Source of the DNA: Gorillibacterium massiliense
Lineage (GTDB): Bacteria > Bacillota > Bacilli > Paenibacillales > NBRC-103111
DNA length: 64,000 nt
Reading direction: 5' to 3'
NCBI RefSeq assembly: GCF_000455485.1
Contig: NZ_CBQR020000071.1
Location: 20,590-84,589, forward strand
In this document: positions 23,533 to 33,246 of the stretch, piece by piece
How positions within the stretch are numbered: the stretch's first letter is position 1
Layout: each line of letters begins with the position of its first letter
Position numbers and translations under genes: made by a program
Notes under the pieces: generated by a model
Told to the model about the DNA's origin: nothing
Databases searched by the model: none
The model's input: the letters and a program-made list of their open reading frames with translations, nothing else

Positions 23533-24003
23533 ATGGACATTTTGAAAACGAACAGATTAAAACTCGTGTGCCTGACATACGAAGACATGTGTCAGTCAAA
23601 AGAAAATGGAAATGAACTGGCACAGGATTTTGTTAACGCATACGATTATCATAAAGCGCTTATCCAAACTGGCAAGTTTCATGAAAAAGATTTACTGTGG
23701 TTTCGTTTATGGGACATCGTGCAGATAACTGATTCTATACCAATTGGCGGAATATGCTTTAAAGGGCCTGCCAACGATAAGGGACAGGTTGAAATCGGAT
23801 ACGGAATTTCTGATGAGTATCAGAATAAAGGATATGCAACAGAAGCAATCAGAACGATTATAGAATGGGCAAAACAGCAAGAAGGCGTTTCTACCGTTAT
23901 GGCGGAAATTGAAAAGGTTAATCTCCCATCTCAGAGAGTTGCAGCGAAATGCGGGATGAACGTTTTTGATGAGAATGAAGAAAATCTATACTGGTTGGTA
24001 TGA
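23533..24003 (+). CDS. GNAT family N-acetyltransferase
   Basis: The ATG at 23533 (MDILKTNRLKLVCLT) has AAGGGG upstream; an earlier ATG at 23479 adds 18 residues unlike the family. The acetyl-CoA site is EIGYGISDEYQNKGYATEAI (about residues 97-116), in the RimJ/RimL-like branch with Q/RxxGxA. The protein ends soon after the last strand, which is short but plausible. Substrate unknown. It converges on the next gene. Confidence 0.82.
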   Translation: MDILKTNRLKLVCLTYEDMCQSKENGNELAQDFVNAYDYHKALIQTGKFHEKDLLWFRLWDIVQITDSIPIGGICFKGPANDKGQVEIGYGISDEYQNKGYATEAIRTIIEWAKQQEGVSTVMAEIEKVNLPSQRVAAKCGMNVFDENEENLYWLV

Positions 24004-24016
24004 TTCTAGAACGAAT

Positions 24017-25429
24017 TCACGGGACCACTTCAAAAACAGTGCCTTGGTTAAAATCGGTCACATTCATAGAGCCGTAAACCCCTAAATAGAGTTTGGTTTG
24101 ATTGAGATTCGCTCCCAAGCTCACGAAAAGAGCGGATTGAGAACCGAAGGGATAATCGGTCTCGATTACATCATAATCGTTCAATTTACAATCGGACCTC
24201 GTTCTGGTATAAGCTAACACACCCTTAGCCGGAGTTGAGCCTTTTCGAAGAAGATCGCTAAACACAACGCATCCCGCCAATTCGGGGAGCTCATTCCCCA
24301 TATAGGGCATGACTCTTGTCAGTGCGGTACCTCCAAATTTTCCTGGGCGGGAATCGTCGTGAAAATAACTTAATAATGGCGGCATTCGATGAATGGATGT
24401 TGCTACGGTTTCATTGTAATAAGCAAGGGTTCTCTCGTCCAAAGCCGGATTTGCAGAGCAGCCCTTTTTTATTGAAGTAGGGAAGACGCCCTCCCACCCC
24501 CGCCAGCCAAAGTTGATCATATCTTTGTGTTCCGCACTAGAATGCGATAATGAAGCTTGAACAAGCTGAGTAACCGGTATTGGCTTGTACGTGACGAATG
24601 AGAAAATCGACTCCACCTGTTCCTGCCCGACATTCCCTACATATTTGACGTATTGATTGGGAGAAATCCTTTGAAAGGAAATGCCGGATATATTGCGGAT
24701 CCCTTTGGCTATAACCGCCAATGCTCCTTGAACGGATGCAGGGAGTTCGTGAAAACGGGTAACGACGGGCGGATTCTCGATAAATGGATATTTATTTACG
24801 TCTATTTCGATTATTTTACCGGCAATCTCCATATCATCCTGGCTCAAATTGAAGGGATCATAGCCTGCTCCGCCATCTCCGGTTGTTAAAACGAGTTTTC
24901 CTGTCTCCGGTGAAATGTTCAGGCTGTTCACGCCATTATGATTTAAAAAAGGTCTTCTTAAATTGAGTAGGGTGCGCCTTTTTCGCGGTTGGCCATTCGT
25001 TTGTAAACTCCATTCCTCCACAGTATCAATATGGTTATATTGGGTTTCCCGATTTGTCCACGTTAAGTTCAGTGTTTCAGGATCACAGGGGTTAGGCTTA
25101 AACGGTCCGGTTAGAGCGCTTGGACCCTCTGTACCGGCTACTGAATAATGGATATAAAATAAGCCGTTATAATAAAATGCAGGGTGGAACGCAAGTCCTA
25201 GCAAACCGCGCTCATCATATCTGCCGCCGGGAGTGCCCAGTTTCAAGATTCTGGCGCGGATGTCCAGAAACGTTCGGATTACTCCGTTTCCTATGTAAAA
25301 GATTTCTCCCGGCTGGGTTGCAATAAATAGCCGTTCAGTGGTGTCGCCTGGGAGGAACGTCGTTTTTAAAACAGTGGGCAAGTTGATTTTACTCACAATG
25401 GGGCGTAAATTTACTTTAACGTTTTGCAA
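24017..25429 (-). CDS. Glucose/sorbosone dehydrogenase-like beta-propeller protein
   Basis: 470 residues with LPTVLKTTFLPGDTTERLFIATQPG, ERGLLGLAFHPAFYYNG (about residues 73-90), HNGVNSLNISPETGKLVLTTGDGG (about 165) and a WGWEG-like INFGWRGWEGVFPT. These are the blades of a PQQ-dependent sugar dehydrogenase/Hedgehog-interacting-protein type propeller. There is no signal peptide, unusual for PQQ enzymes, so it may be cytoplasmic or non-enzymatic. The ATG has AAAGGAGG upstream. Confidence 0.75.
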   Translation of the reverse strand: MQNVKVNLRPIVSKINLPTVLKTTFLPGDTTERLFIATQPGEIFYIGNGVIRTFLDIRARILKLGTPGGRYDERGLLGLAFHPAFYYNGLFYIHYSVAGTEGPSALTGPFKPNPCDPETLNLTWTNRETQYNHIDTVEEWSLQTNGQPRKRRTLLNLRRPFLNHNGVNSLNISPETGKLVLTTGDGGAGYDPFNLSQDDMEIAGKIIEIDVNKYPFIENPPVVTRFHELPASVQGALAVIAKGIRNISGISFQRISPNQYVKYVGNVGQEQVESIFSFVTYKPIPVTQLVQASLSHSSAEHKDMINFGWRGWEGVFPTSIKKGCSANPALDERTLAYYNETVATSIHRMPPLLSYFHDDSRPGKFGGTALTRVMPYMGNELPELAGCVVFSDLLRKGSTPAKGVLAYTRTRSDCKLNDYDVIETDYPFGSQSALFVSLGANLNQTKLYLGVYGSMNVTDFNQGTVFEVVP

Positions 25430-25544
25430 CTGCTTATACCTCCTTTCTATTTGATTTCCTTTAAGAATATGAGTAGATCTGTTCCATTAGCACCGAATGA
25501 AGCCCAGTGAATCTGAGGGGTAGAATTGAAGAGGTGGATGAAAA

Positions 25545-25862
25545 ATGATAGCAAGAACGTGGCATGGGTTAGTTCCGATTGAAATGAAGGATGCATTTGA
25601 AAAGTATGAAATGGAAACGGGTGTAAAAGATACCTCGGCAATTAAGGGAAACAAGGGAGCCTATTTGAAAATTGTGGAGCAAGGAGAATATGCCCATTTT
25701 TTTCTATGTACGAAGTGGGATTCGATGGAGAGTGTCCTTGCATATGCCGGTCCCAACCCAACCATTGCCGTTACCTATCCGGAGGACGAGAAATACGGCC
25801 TGATTTCAGATCCTATCGTCATTTTGCAAGAGGTATTCGACGACAAAAATCCCTTTCTGTAG
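25545..25862 (+). CDS. Antibiotic biosynthesis monooxygenase (ABM)-like protein
   Basis: 105 residues with the ABM-type ferredoxin-like fold: TWHGLVPIEMKDAFEKY at the start, then GAYLKIVEQGEYAHFFLCTKWDSMESVLAYAG (two strands and a helix). The ATG follows GAGGTGG. Small ABM proteins include haem-degrading and quinol-oxidising enzymes; the role here is not known. Confidence 0.6.
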   Translation: MIARTWHGLVPIEMKDAFEKYEMETGVKDTSAIKGNKGAYLKIVEQGEYAHFFLCTKWDSMESVLAYAGPNPTIAVTYPEDEKYGLISDPIVILQEVFDDKNPFL

Positions 25863-25964
25863 ATGACTCTGATATGAGCATATTTGGTAATTTTATGCAA
25901 GGAATCAGCAATTCTTTCTCCTAATCCCATTGTAAAATGGTATTAATATGGAGGAGGCGGTCAT

Positions 25965-26990
25965 ATGCAAAACGATAACATGAAGGCGTCTGGCACAAAT
26001 GAAACAGTTGTACGGTCGTCATCAAAGTTTCAGCAGACAGAGGAAATACTGAGGATTATGGCGGAACGGGCGTTGGGGAAGTCTGTTAGGAGTTTTCGTT
26101 CGAAAGAACTTGGCGGCGGGATGTGTAATGCCGTCTATCTGGTGGAAGCGGATGTCCTAAAGTTGGTTCTGAAAATTGCCCCAGATCCATCTGTGATCAC
26201 GATGAGACACGAGAAAGATAGTATTTTGAATGAAGCAAACATGCTTAAGATTTTTGAAGAAAAAATCGATATTCCCGCTCCTAAGTTGATCTATCTCGAT
26301 ACTTCCGATGACGTTTGCGGTGCGCCTTATTTTTTTATGAGTTTCATGGAAGGGACTCCTCTCATGACCATGGCGGAGAAGCCTCCAAAGGAATTCATAT
26401 TCGAACTAAAAAGGCAGATCGGTCTCATTTGCAGAAAGATCAGTTCACTTCAAGCGGAATCCTTTGGAATTCCGGTCATGCCTGAGACGTATCGAGACAA
26501 TAACTGCGACTTCATTCTTACTCTATTTCGTATGCTTTTGCAGGATGCTTCAGACAAAGAGATAGAAGTACCGGGCATAAGTCATGATGAACTCCTTGCT
26601 TTGATAGAGGCAGAGCGCGACGGGTTGAATGAAGTAAAAGTGCCATGCTATATCCATACGGATACATGGGATGGCAATCTCATGGTGAAAGAGAACAGGC
26701 TACAGGGACTTATTGATTATGCGGCCGTTCTGTACGGAGATCCGCTAATGAATCATGATTTTCACGATTTTGGCGATCCCTGCGAGGCTTTTCTTGAAGG
26801 CTACGGGAAAACAGAATTTACGCATAATGAGTTAATCCGCATCTCGATATATAAAATTTGGCAGCGCCTGGGTATGATAGTGGAGCGCGGCTACCGGAAT
26901 TATGAAGATAAGAACCAGTATGCATGGGTTCTTGGAGAGTTTACGAATGAAGTTGATCATTTCAGAATGCTAATTTCAAAAAAGATTTGA
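25965..26990 (+). CDS. Phosphotransferase (APH/choline kinase fold)
   Basis: The ATG has GGAGGAGG upstream. Kinase motifs are LGGGMCNAVYLVE (about 48), VLKIAP with the nucleotide-binding Lys (about 65), YIHTDTWDGNLMV as the Brenner catalytic loop (about 225) and LIDYAAVLYGDP (about 243). The fold is shared by aminoglycoside phosphotransferases and sugar or amine kinases. The substrate cannot be told from sequence. Confidence 0.82.
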   Translation: MQNDNMKASGTNETVVRSSSKFQQTEEILRIMAERALGKSVRSFRSKELGGGMCNAVYLVEADVLKLVLKIAPDPSVITMRHEKDSILNEANMLKIFEEKIDIPAPKLIYLDTSDDVCGAPYFFMSFMEGTPLMTMAEKPPKEFIFELKRQIGLICRKISSLQAESFGIPVMPETYRDNNCDFILTLFRMLLQDASDKEIEVPGISHDELLALIEAERDGLNEVKVPCYIHTDTWDGNLMVKENRLQGLIDYAAVLYGDPLMNHDFHDFGDPCEAFLEGYGKTEFTHNELIRISIYKIWQRLGMIVERGYRNYEDKNQYAWVLGEFTNEVDHFRMLISKKI

Positions 26991-27083
26991 TTTGCGTTAA
27001 ACTGGTGCTGAGACTTGCAGTAAGGCGAGTCGGCCTGGATTTGCATGAAGTCGGGCTCCGAACGGAAGGGAGCGAAAAAAGCC

Positions 27084-27791
27084 ATGGATTTCGAAACGGT
27101 TATGCAAGCGCTTGAAGCCCTCGGCAAGGAACGCACCAAGAAAATCTATATCTCCAATGGCGCGCGGGAACCGTTATTCGGCGTGGCGACGGGTGAGATG
27201 AAGCCCATAGCCAAGAAGAACAAGCACGATCAACCGTTGGCTGAGCAGTTATATGCTACGGGGAACTATGATGCTATGTATTTTGCTGGAGTCATTGCCG
27301 ACCCGAAAGCGATGACCGAAGCGGATTTCGAACGTTGGATCGATGGGGCCTATTTTTACATGCTGTCCGACTTCGTGGTCGCCGTAACTTTGGCGGAGAC
27401 GGATATCGCGCAGCAAGTCGCCGACCGATGGATCGCAAGTGGTGAGGAACTAAAAATGTCGGCGGGCTGGAGCTGTTATTGCTGGCTGCTCGGCAATCGC
27501 AAGGACAGCGAATTTGCCGCAAGCAAGCTGGCCGAGATGCTAGAACTTGCGAAACGCACGATTCACGACGCACCCGAACGGGCCAAATTCGCGATGAATC
27601 AATTTATCTACACGGTGGCCGTCTCCTATGTGCCGCTGCACGATTTGGCGGTTGAGACCGCCAAGGCCGTAGGGCCAGTTGAAGTTCATAAGGACAAGCC
27701 CAAAAGCAAGTTCATTAATGCCTCTGATAATATTCAAAAGGCCATCGACAAAGGGCAACTCGGCTTTAAACGCAAATATGTAAGATGCTAA
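27084..27791 (+). CDS. DNA alkylation repair protein (AlkD-like)
   Basis: The ATG at 27084 (MDFETVMQALEALG) has GGGAG upstream. The protein is an all-helical HEAT-like repeat protein with KKIYISNGAREPLFGVATGEMKPIAKK near the N-terminus, as in AlkD-type glycosylases. AlkD removes bulky alkylated bases. This shorter 235-residue form may have another substrate, since family members vary in catalytic residues. Confidence 0.8.
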   Translation: MDFETVMQALEALGKERTKKIYISNGAREPLFGVATGEMKPIAKKNKHDQPLAEQLYATGNYDAMYFAGVIADPKAMTEADFERWIDGAYFYMLSDFVVAVTLAETDIAQQVADRWIASGEELKMSAGWSCYCWLLGNRKDSEFAASKLAEMLELAKRTIHDAPERAKFAMNQFIYTVAVSYVPLHDLAVETAKAVGPVEVHKDKPKSKFINASDNIQKAIDKGQLGFKRKYVRC

Positions 27792-27821
27792 GCAGATTGG
27801 AATAAATGCAGAAAAAACAAG

Positions 27822-27864
27822 CAAAGTTCCTATACGGTTTTCACCGTTAGGAACTTTGTTTTTT
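27822..27864 (+). terminator. Strong intrinsic terminator
   Basis: CAAAGTTCCTA-ACGG / CCGT-AGGAACTTTG hairpin followed by TTTTTT. Confidence 0.88.
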
Positions 27865-28072
27865 CCAGCGTTATTTGATCGCAGAGGATTAAGCTTAGCA
27901 ATAATCGAAAAGATTAAGGGGAAAAGCACAAGGATTCGCGAACTTTGATCGGACTTACATTTGATTATATCCGGCTAGATTAGTCATAAATCCACTTTTG
28001 CTGTGATTTATAGTTAAGCTGTACGATGGACAAAAAAATGCAGGACTCCCTGTAGAAAGGAGCAGAACAGTA

Positions 28073-29503
28073 GTGACATGGATGAAACGAATGGAAAAGA
28101 TTCTTGACTATATAGAAGAGCATTTAACTGAAGCAATCGACTTTGATGAAATAGCGAAACTGGCTTGCTGCTCGAATTACAATTTTCAGAGAGTATTTTC
28201 ATTCTGTATGGAGATTCCACTGGCTGAGTATATTCGAAACAGAAGAATGAGCGCAGCGGCTGACGAGATCCGTACTTCTGATATAAGGATCCTGGACCTT
28301 GCCGTGAAGTATGGTTATGACTCACAAGAAGCCTTTTCCAGAGCGTTTATGAAATTTCATGGAGCAACTCCTAAACAGGCGAGAAATGCTATTGTTACGC
28401 TTAATGTTTGTCCTAAAGCAACACTTATGTTTAAGGAGAGCAGCAAGCCTATGAACATTCAAGCACGAAGCTATTTTTTGGAGAAAAAACCGACAGGGGA
28501 ACGATTGAAAAATAAGCCCCCGAGTCCGATAACGTTGAATTTTCCGGTCTCTATGTGGTCGTATATGGAGTATGTAGGACATAATTCGAATACCATGCAA
28601 ACCTACACCTTACTAGCAAACCTGTGCGGAGATACATATAATGCGGGACTAGCCCTCACGGAAGATTATGGTATTCAGTTTGCTGTTGATCAGTTCGGGT
28701 ATAAGTGTAAAATCTATTCCACGCGGCAAAGCGACAAAAATTATTGTCCGGAAGTGGAATTGAGAGAACGCATCCTAAATGAAATTGCAGGAAACAAAAG
28801 GCCTGTTATAGCCGTAAATGTTGTGGATTGCTGTTTTGGAGGGGCTATTGTCGGATATGAAGATGATGGCGAGTGTTTATTGAATTGGGGTTATTTTCCC
28901 TTTGATTTCTCCGATAATCCACAGCCAGTACTAACGAAATGCAGAGATTGGTACGGGAAAACGCAAAAAGTAATATTTATTGATGAAGGCTCTGGTTCAA
29001 ATATTCCTGTCGATCTGAAACAGATTTATATAAACGGTTTGAAAAAGGCAAGCGAATATTTGGGAAATGCAAAAAGGCTTAAGACGGAGAAGTTTTTTCT
29101 GGACTGGAGAAACCGATTGATGGAGAACGAACCGTTAATCAATAATGATGTTTCATTAATTGATCCCATGTGGTGTGATTATGCCGAAAAAAGATTCTAT
29201 GCCGGACAATTTATGCTGCAATTAAAAGCGTTCCATCCGCAATACGAAACAACGTTGAATGAATTATGGGAAATATTTGGAAGGAAAATCAATAGCTTGA
29301 TGTACGAGTATATTGATAAAGTAGATTTAACACCGGGCGCAGGTTGCGAAAGTATCAATAAAGTGAAATTGAATGACGAAACCATACGTAAAGAAATGTG
29401 CGAAATAGTAACCCAATGTGAGGAAGAAGAACGAAAAGCGGCGGAGCTTGTCCGTGATATTATTTTGGAATGGAATGAATCGGATAAAAGAAAGAGCAGG
29501 TGA
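28073..29503 (+). CDS. AraC-type HTH fused to a BtrH/C39-like domain
   Basis: GTG 28073 has AAAGGAGC upstream; ATG 28082 is the alternative. Residues 1-105 are a complete AraC DNA-binding domain (two HTH: FDEIAKLACCSNYNFQRVF and ILDLAVKYGYDSQEAFSRAF). Residues about 150-470 form a large domain with FPVSMWSYMEYVG, a double-Cys DCCFGGAIVGYEDDG (about 260) and LLNWGYF. This resembles the BtrH N-terminal/peptidase C39-like domain found in regulators and peptide-acting enzymes. AraC at the N-terminus with a ligand-binding or enzymatic domain behind suggests a self-contained sensor-regulator. The assignment of the second domain is tentative. Confidence 0.65.
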   Translation: MTWMKRMEKILDYIEEHLTEAIDFDEIAKLACCSNYNFQRVFSFCMEIPLAEYIRNRRMSAAADEIRTSDIRILDLAVKYGYDSQEAFSRAFMKFHGATPKQARNAIVTLNVCPKATLMFKESSKPMNIQARSYFLEKKPTGERLKNKPPSPITLNFPVSMWSYMEYVGHNSNTMQTYTLLANLCGDTYNAGLALTEDYGIQFAVDQFGYKCKIYSTRQSDKNYCPEVELRERILNEIAGNKRPVIAVNVVDCCFGGAIVGYEDDGECLLNWGYFPFDFSDNPQPVLTKCRDWYGKTQKVIFIDEGSGSNIPVDLKQIYINGLKKASEYLGNAKRLKTEKFFLDWRNRLMENEPLINNDVSLIDPMWCDYAEKRFYAGQFMLQLKAFHPQYETTLNELWEIFGRKINSLMYEYIDKVDLTPGAGCESINKVKLNDETIRKEMCEIVTQCEEEERKAAELVRDIILEWNESDKRKSR

Positions 29504-29521
29504 TCTCACCTGCTCTTTTTG
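29490..29521 (+). terminator. Intrinsic terminator overlapping the stop
   Basis: AAGAGCAGGTGA / TCACCTGCTCTT perfect stem with a two-base centre and five T. Confidence 0.8.
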
Positions 29522-29695
29522 CTGGTAACCATATAGGTTTTACTAACTGTATCTCTACTTCATTCGATATTAAAACTCTTAGAATTGTGAAAAATTTGTC
29601 AAATTATGAGTGGCTATATCCTTTTCTGTAATATAAACTAATATTGTATTGTTTAATTTTGGCAAATGGCCATTACTGTTATTGGAGGGGTTAAC

Positions 29696-30670
29696 GTGAA
29701 GTCAAAGAAGTTGCTAGTTGGTTTGTTGATTGGGGCAATTGGAATTGGGGCGGCCTCCGGGGCATATGGGGCTAGTCTGTCGAAGAAAATCAGCGCGATT
29801 CAAGATCCGACAGTGAAGATTAAAGTGGACGGCAAAACGCTGGTGCTGGCGGACAGTACGGGAGCGATGGATCCCATCATGTACAATGGACATACCTATG
29901 TGCCGGCGAAGTCCGTGGCTGAAGCGATGGGTGGCGCAGTAACGTGGGATGGATCCACCAATTCCGTAATCATCAGCACAGGTAAGGGCACTCAGGATAA
30001 TAGCATCGGTGATTCTGATCCGGGAAGTACGGTTGAACCGTCCAATACGCCGCAGCCGACGCCGAGCACCACTCCGTCTCAAACAGCCAATACCGGCGCT
30101 TCCAGCAAGAACAAAGGCACCTTGAGCGATCCCGTAAGCCTGGGGACTGCGTTTACCTATCATGACTATTATCATTATAAACAAGAAGATTCAACGAACG
30201 TGGATTACACGTTCACGATCAACAAAGTGGAGACTATCACCGCAGATGATATCGTTAAGTTGGGCTTCAAGAAACCGGAAAGCGATCCTGAGATTGAGTA
30301 CCGGATGTTGACGGTTAGCCTCAAGGTCAATAATGCCAAGGTAACGAAAGGCACCTCTTCGAGTGCTACTGGTCAAGGCTATCTCGCCAGTTTCGAGCCT
30401 TCTTACTGGGGCGTAAGAACGAATGACTCCGGTAAATCCATCATCGGGGTTAGAGATTATGGGTTTGACGGCTCTTTGAGCGATAACATCAGCGATGTTG
30501 TCTACAGCCTGCCTTCTTCCAAAGTTCTTGCTGGTGAATCCAAATCCTACGAAGCAAGCGGGAAAATCATCATTACCGTATACAAGAATGAAACGAACTA
30601 CTTCATTCTGCAAAAATCGGATTCCGATATGGACTACTACGACCGCTTCATTTATTTCAAACTAAAATAG
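29696..30670 (+). CDS. Secreted copper-amine-oxidase-N (stalk) domain protein
   Basis: GTG 29696 follows GGAGGGG, giving a signal peptide MKSKKLLVGLLIGAIGIGAA ending near AYGA. Residues about 38-95 are a copper amine oxidase N-terminal-like domain (IKVDGKTLVLADSTGAMDPI, GHTYVPAKSVAEAMGG). A Pro/Thr/Ser linker (about 110-145) precedes a C-terminal domain (SLGTAFTYHDYYHY...). Such proteins are abundant on Paenibacillus surfaces; their role is not known. Confidence 0.82.
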   Translation: MKSKKLLVGLLIGAIGIGAASGAYGASLSKKISAIQDPTVKIKVDGKTLVLADSTGAMDPIMYNGHTYVPAKSVAEAMGGAVTWDGSTNSVIISTGKGTQDNSIGDSDPGSTVEPSNTPQPTPSTTPSQTANTGASSKNKGTLSDPVSLGTAFTYHDYYHYKQEDSTNVDYTFTINKVETITADDIVKLGFKKPESDPEIEYRMLTVSLKVNNAKVTKGTSSSATGQGYLASFEPSYWGVRTNDSGKSIIGVRDYGFDGSLSDNISDVVYSLPSSKVLAGESKSYEASGKIIITVYKNETNYFILQKSDSDMDYYDRFIYFKLK

Positions 30671-30738
30671 TTATAGACAAAAAACGTCAGCATGAGTCTA
30701 CAGCAGGAAGAAGAGAAGCGACCCGTCTTTTCTATCAG

Positions 30739-30773
30739 GCTGCCCGGATCAGTTATTCCGGGCGGCTTTTTTA
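30739..30773 (+). terminator. Intrinsic terminator
   Basis: GCTGCCCGGA / TCCGGGCGGC stem with T run. The rest of the 30671-30986 gap contains no gene that I can see. Confidence 0.75.
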
Positions 30774-30986
30774 TCTATCGATAGTTTCCCAGCGCATGTA
30801 ATGCAGTTATTTGCCGAATTGAGATGCTGGAATTTGACAGCTTCTGGGTCAAAGGTGGTGAGGCTCAAGTCGTTACATTACGTTAATGTCTGGTAGTGGA
30901 GGCACTTTCAAATATTTACCTCCTTGTTATGATAGGTGACATAGCCCTTTATGGGCTTGCCACATCAATCAGAGGAGGAGATGTTT

Positions 30987-33071
30987 TTGGTTAAACGCAA
31001 ACTTTTCAGTCTGATTTCGTCGTTTATTCTGATCGGCGCCATGGTAATACCCGCTACGACATCTGCAGCGTCGGCTAAGCAGGCAAGCTATAACACGAAT
31101 CCCAGCGTACTGGATATCGGTACGAAGCTAAGGGCTGACACGCTTGAAAGTGTCAAAGCCGAAGGCCGGCTTGACCTGACTGACAGTAATGTTTCGGCGA
31201 AGACCGGCTCTTCCTTAGGCGCAGCGGGTTTGACGCAAGCGGATGTCGGCACTGTCAAGCCATGGTTGACGAATAACGATTACACGGGGCAGTATTCACT
31301 GACTAATTTTACCCTGCGTGCCGTAGGAAATTACGGAGAAGTGTGGGTGGCGAACAATCTCAATTTTCCCAATGGGGATCCACGAAACGGCCTCGTTCAA
31401 ATCACAGACGCTCAGGTTCAGTATTTGCTGAACGAATTCGAAACCCGGATTTATCCTAAAGAAATCGAGTATTTTGCACCTCCTGCCGAACGCAAAGGGG
31501 AAGACGGCTATAAAGGCCTGTACAAGGATGACAGCGGCCGCGTCGTCATTCTGATCGACAACATCAAGGACCAAAGCTATTATAATCCGAACTATCCAAG
31601 CTACATTGCCGGTTATTTCTCCCCAACGATCAGCGATTTTGCCGACCGTAACGTCATGACTGTCGACGCTTACGATTGGTTGAACCGGACCGGACCGAAA
31701 TCGGCAAAGCCTTATCTCTACGAAGGCGTATTCGCCCACGAGTTCCAGCACTTGCTTCACCGGGATACCGATCCGGCCGAAGAAAGCTTCATCAACGAAG
31801 GCTTATCCGACTTCGCCCAGTACATGGTCGGTTATGGCCACTCTATCGACCATGTGAATGCATTTATGTCCCATCTTCGGAACTCTCTTACCCTATGGGG
31901 CGACCAGACGGATCTGCAAATTCTCTCTGATTACGGTAATGCTTATCTATTCGAGCTATACTTGTACGATCATTTTGGCGAATCGTTTATTAAGACCCTG
32001 TTCCATGATCCTCACACCGGCATCAGCGGCGTTGAAGATGCTTTGGCGCAAGCCGGTATCAGCAAAACGTTCGCCGAGCTATATGCCGATTACATGACGG
32101 CGGTTGTACTGGACAACGGATATCAGGGCGATCCCTCCACCTACAATTTCAACTCAATCGACCTGACTCCCGATTTTACCACTTCGGTCTTGGCGGACAA
32201 CACCACTCCCGCTTGGGGAACTGATTTCAAAGTGATCACGCCGGATCCGAAGATTGATCATTTGATCTTCCAAGGGCTCGACTTCCTGCGAACCAACTGG
32301 ACGCCGGTGACGGATCCCCAGCGCGGAACGGTGCTTTGGGGCAATCAAGGGGATTTGGCTGACAATTTCTTGATCAAGGAATTGGATCTGACCGGTCAGA
32401 CCTCACCCGAACTCAGCTTCGATACGAACTACAATATCGAGGAACAGTGGGACTTCGGCGTCGTTCAAGTGTCCACGGATGGCGGGAAGACCTGGACCTC
32501 GCTATCCAATGGAGATACCCGCAGCGATTTAACCGATAATGGTTATCCGAAAATCGCGGCGAATCTGCCGGGCTTCACGGGCAGCTCCGGCGGCTGGAAG
32601 ACGGAGACGTTCGATCTGTCCGCCTATGCCGGGAAGAAGGTTTTGCTTGGATTCCGCTACTTGACGGACTGGGGCTATAACGAAGCTGGGTGGTATTTGT
32701 CCAATCTGAGGTTAAATGGAACCGTGATCGATCCAATGACCGACACCTCGGGTTTTACGAGCCTGGAGCAGGCTACCGGCCAGTATGTGAATTATCAGGT
32801 AGAATTCATCGGACTCATGAAGAACTATGACAAGCAAAAAGCAAAAGGACACGATAACCAGGTAAAAGTCATCCGCGTACCGGATCTTATCAATATGTCG
32901 GAATCGGATCGCATTGAACTTGGCGACTTGCTCCACAGCTCGAAATACGACCGCATCATCATGATGACGACGTATGCTGCTCCAGAAGGCACCAGTAACA
33001 GCGTGCCTTACAATTACGACGTGGTTTTGAAGAATAACGGGAAGAAAAACAACGGAAAAAGCGGAAAGTAA
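30987..33071 (+). CDS. Secreted zinc metalloprotease, immune-inhibitor-A (M6)-like
   Basis: TTG 30987 lies 8 bases after GGAGGAG; the ATG at 30981 is too close to it. The signal peptide is rich in hydrophobic residues (LFSLISSFILIGAMVIPATTSA). The zinc site is HEFQHLLHRD (about residue 253) followed by the third ligand region FINEGLSDFAQYM. A jelly-roll domain (about 450-590, with GVVQVSTDGGKTWTSL) resembles the MAM/CBM part of InhA-type proteases. A lysine-rich tail KNNGKKNNGKSGK ends the protein. It probably acts extracellularly on proteins. Confidence 0.82.
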   Translation: MVKRKLFSLISSFILIGAMVIPATTSAASAKQASYNTNPSVLDIGTKLRADTLESVKAEGRLDLTDSNVSAKTGSSLGAAGLTQADVGTVKPWLTNNDYTGQYSLTNFTLRAVGNYGEVWVANNLNFPNGDPRNGLVQITDAQVQYLLNEFETRIYPKEIEYFAPPAERKGEDGYKGLYKDDSGRVVILIDNIKDQSYYNPNYPSYIAGYFSPTISDFADRNVMTVDAYDWLNRTGPKSAKPYLYEGVFAHEFQHLLHRDTDPAEESFINEGLSDFAQYMVGYGHSIDHVNAFMSHLRNSLTLWGDQTDLQILSDYGNAYLFELYLYDHFGESFIKTLFHDPHTGISGVEDALAQAGISKTFAELYADYMTAVVLDNGYQGDPSTYNFNSIDLTPDFTTSVLADNTTPAWGTDFKVITPDPKIDHLIFQGLDFLRTNWTPVTDPQRGTVLWGNQGDLADNFLIKELDLTGQTSPELSFDTNYNIEEQWDFGVVQVSTDGGKTWTSLSNGDTRSDLTDNGYPKIAANLPGFTGSSGGWKTETFDLSAYAGKKVLLGFRYLTDWGYNEAGWYLSNLRLNGTVIDPMTDTSGFTSLEQATGQYVNYQVEFIGLMKNYDKQKAKGHDNQVKVIRVPDLINMSESDRIELGDLLHSSKYDRIIMMTTYAAPEGTSNSVPYNYDVVLKNNGKKNNGKSGK

Positions 33072-33246
33072 GGTTACGATTCTGCTAGAGGAACTTACGG
33101 GATCCGACCGGATCGAAGCAATTTGCTCTGATCCGATCGGTTCTTTTTATTCTTATTTATTCTATTGCATCCTGTTGCCGTATTCCGTTGATATAATGGG
33201 GATGAAAGAAAAAGGATGAATCCTCAAGTTCAATTTGGAGGAAGCG

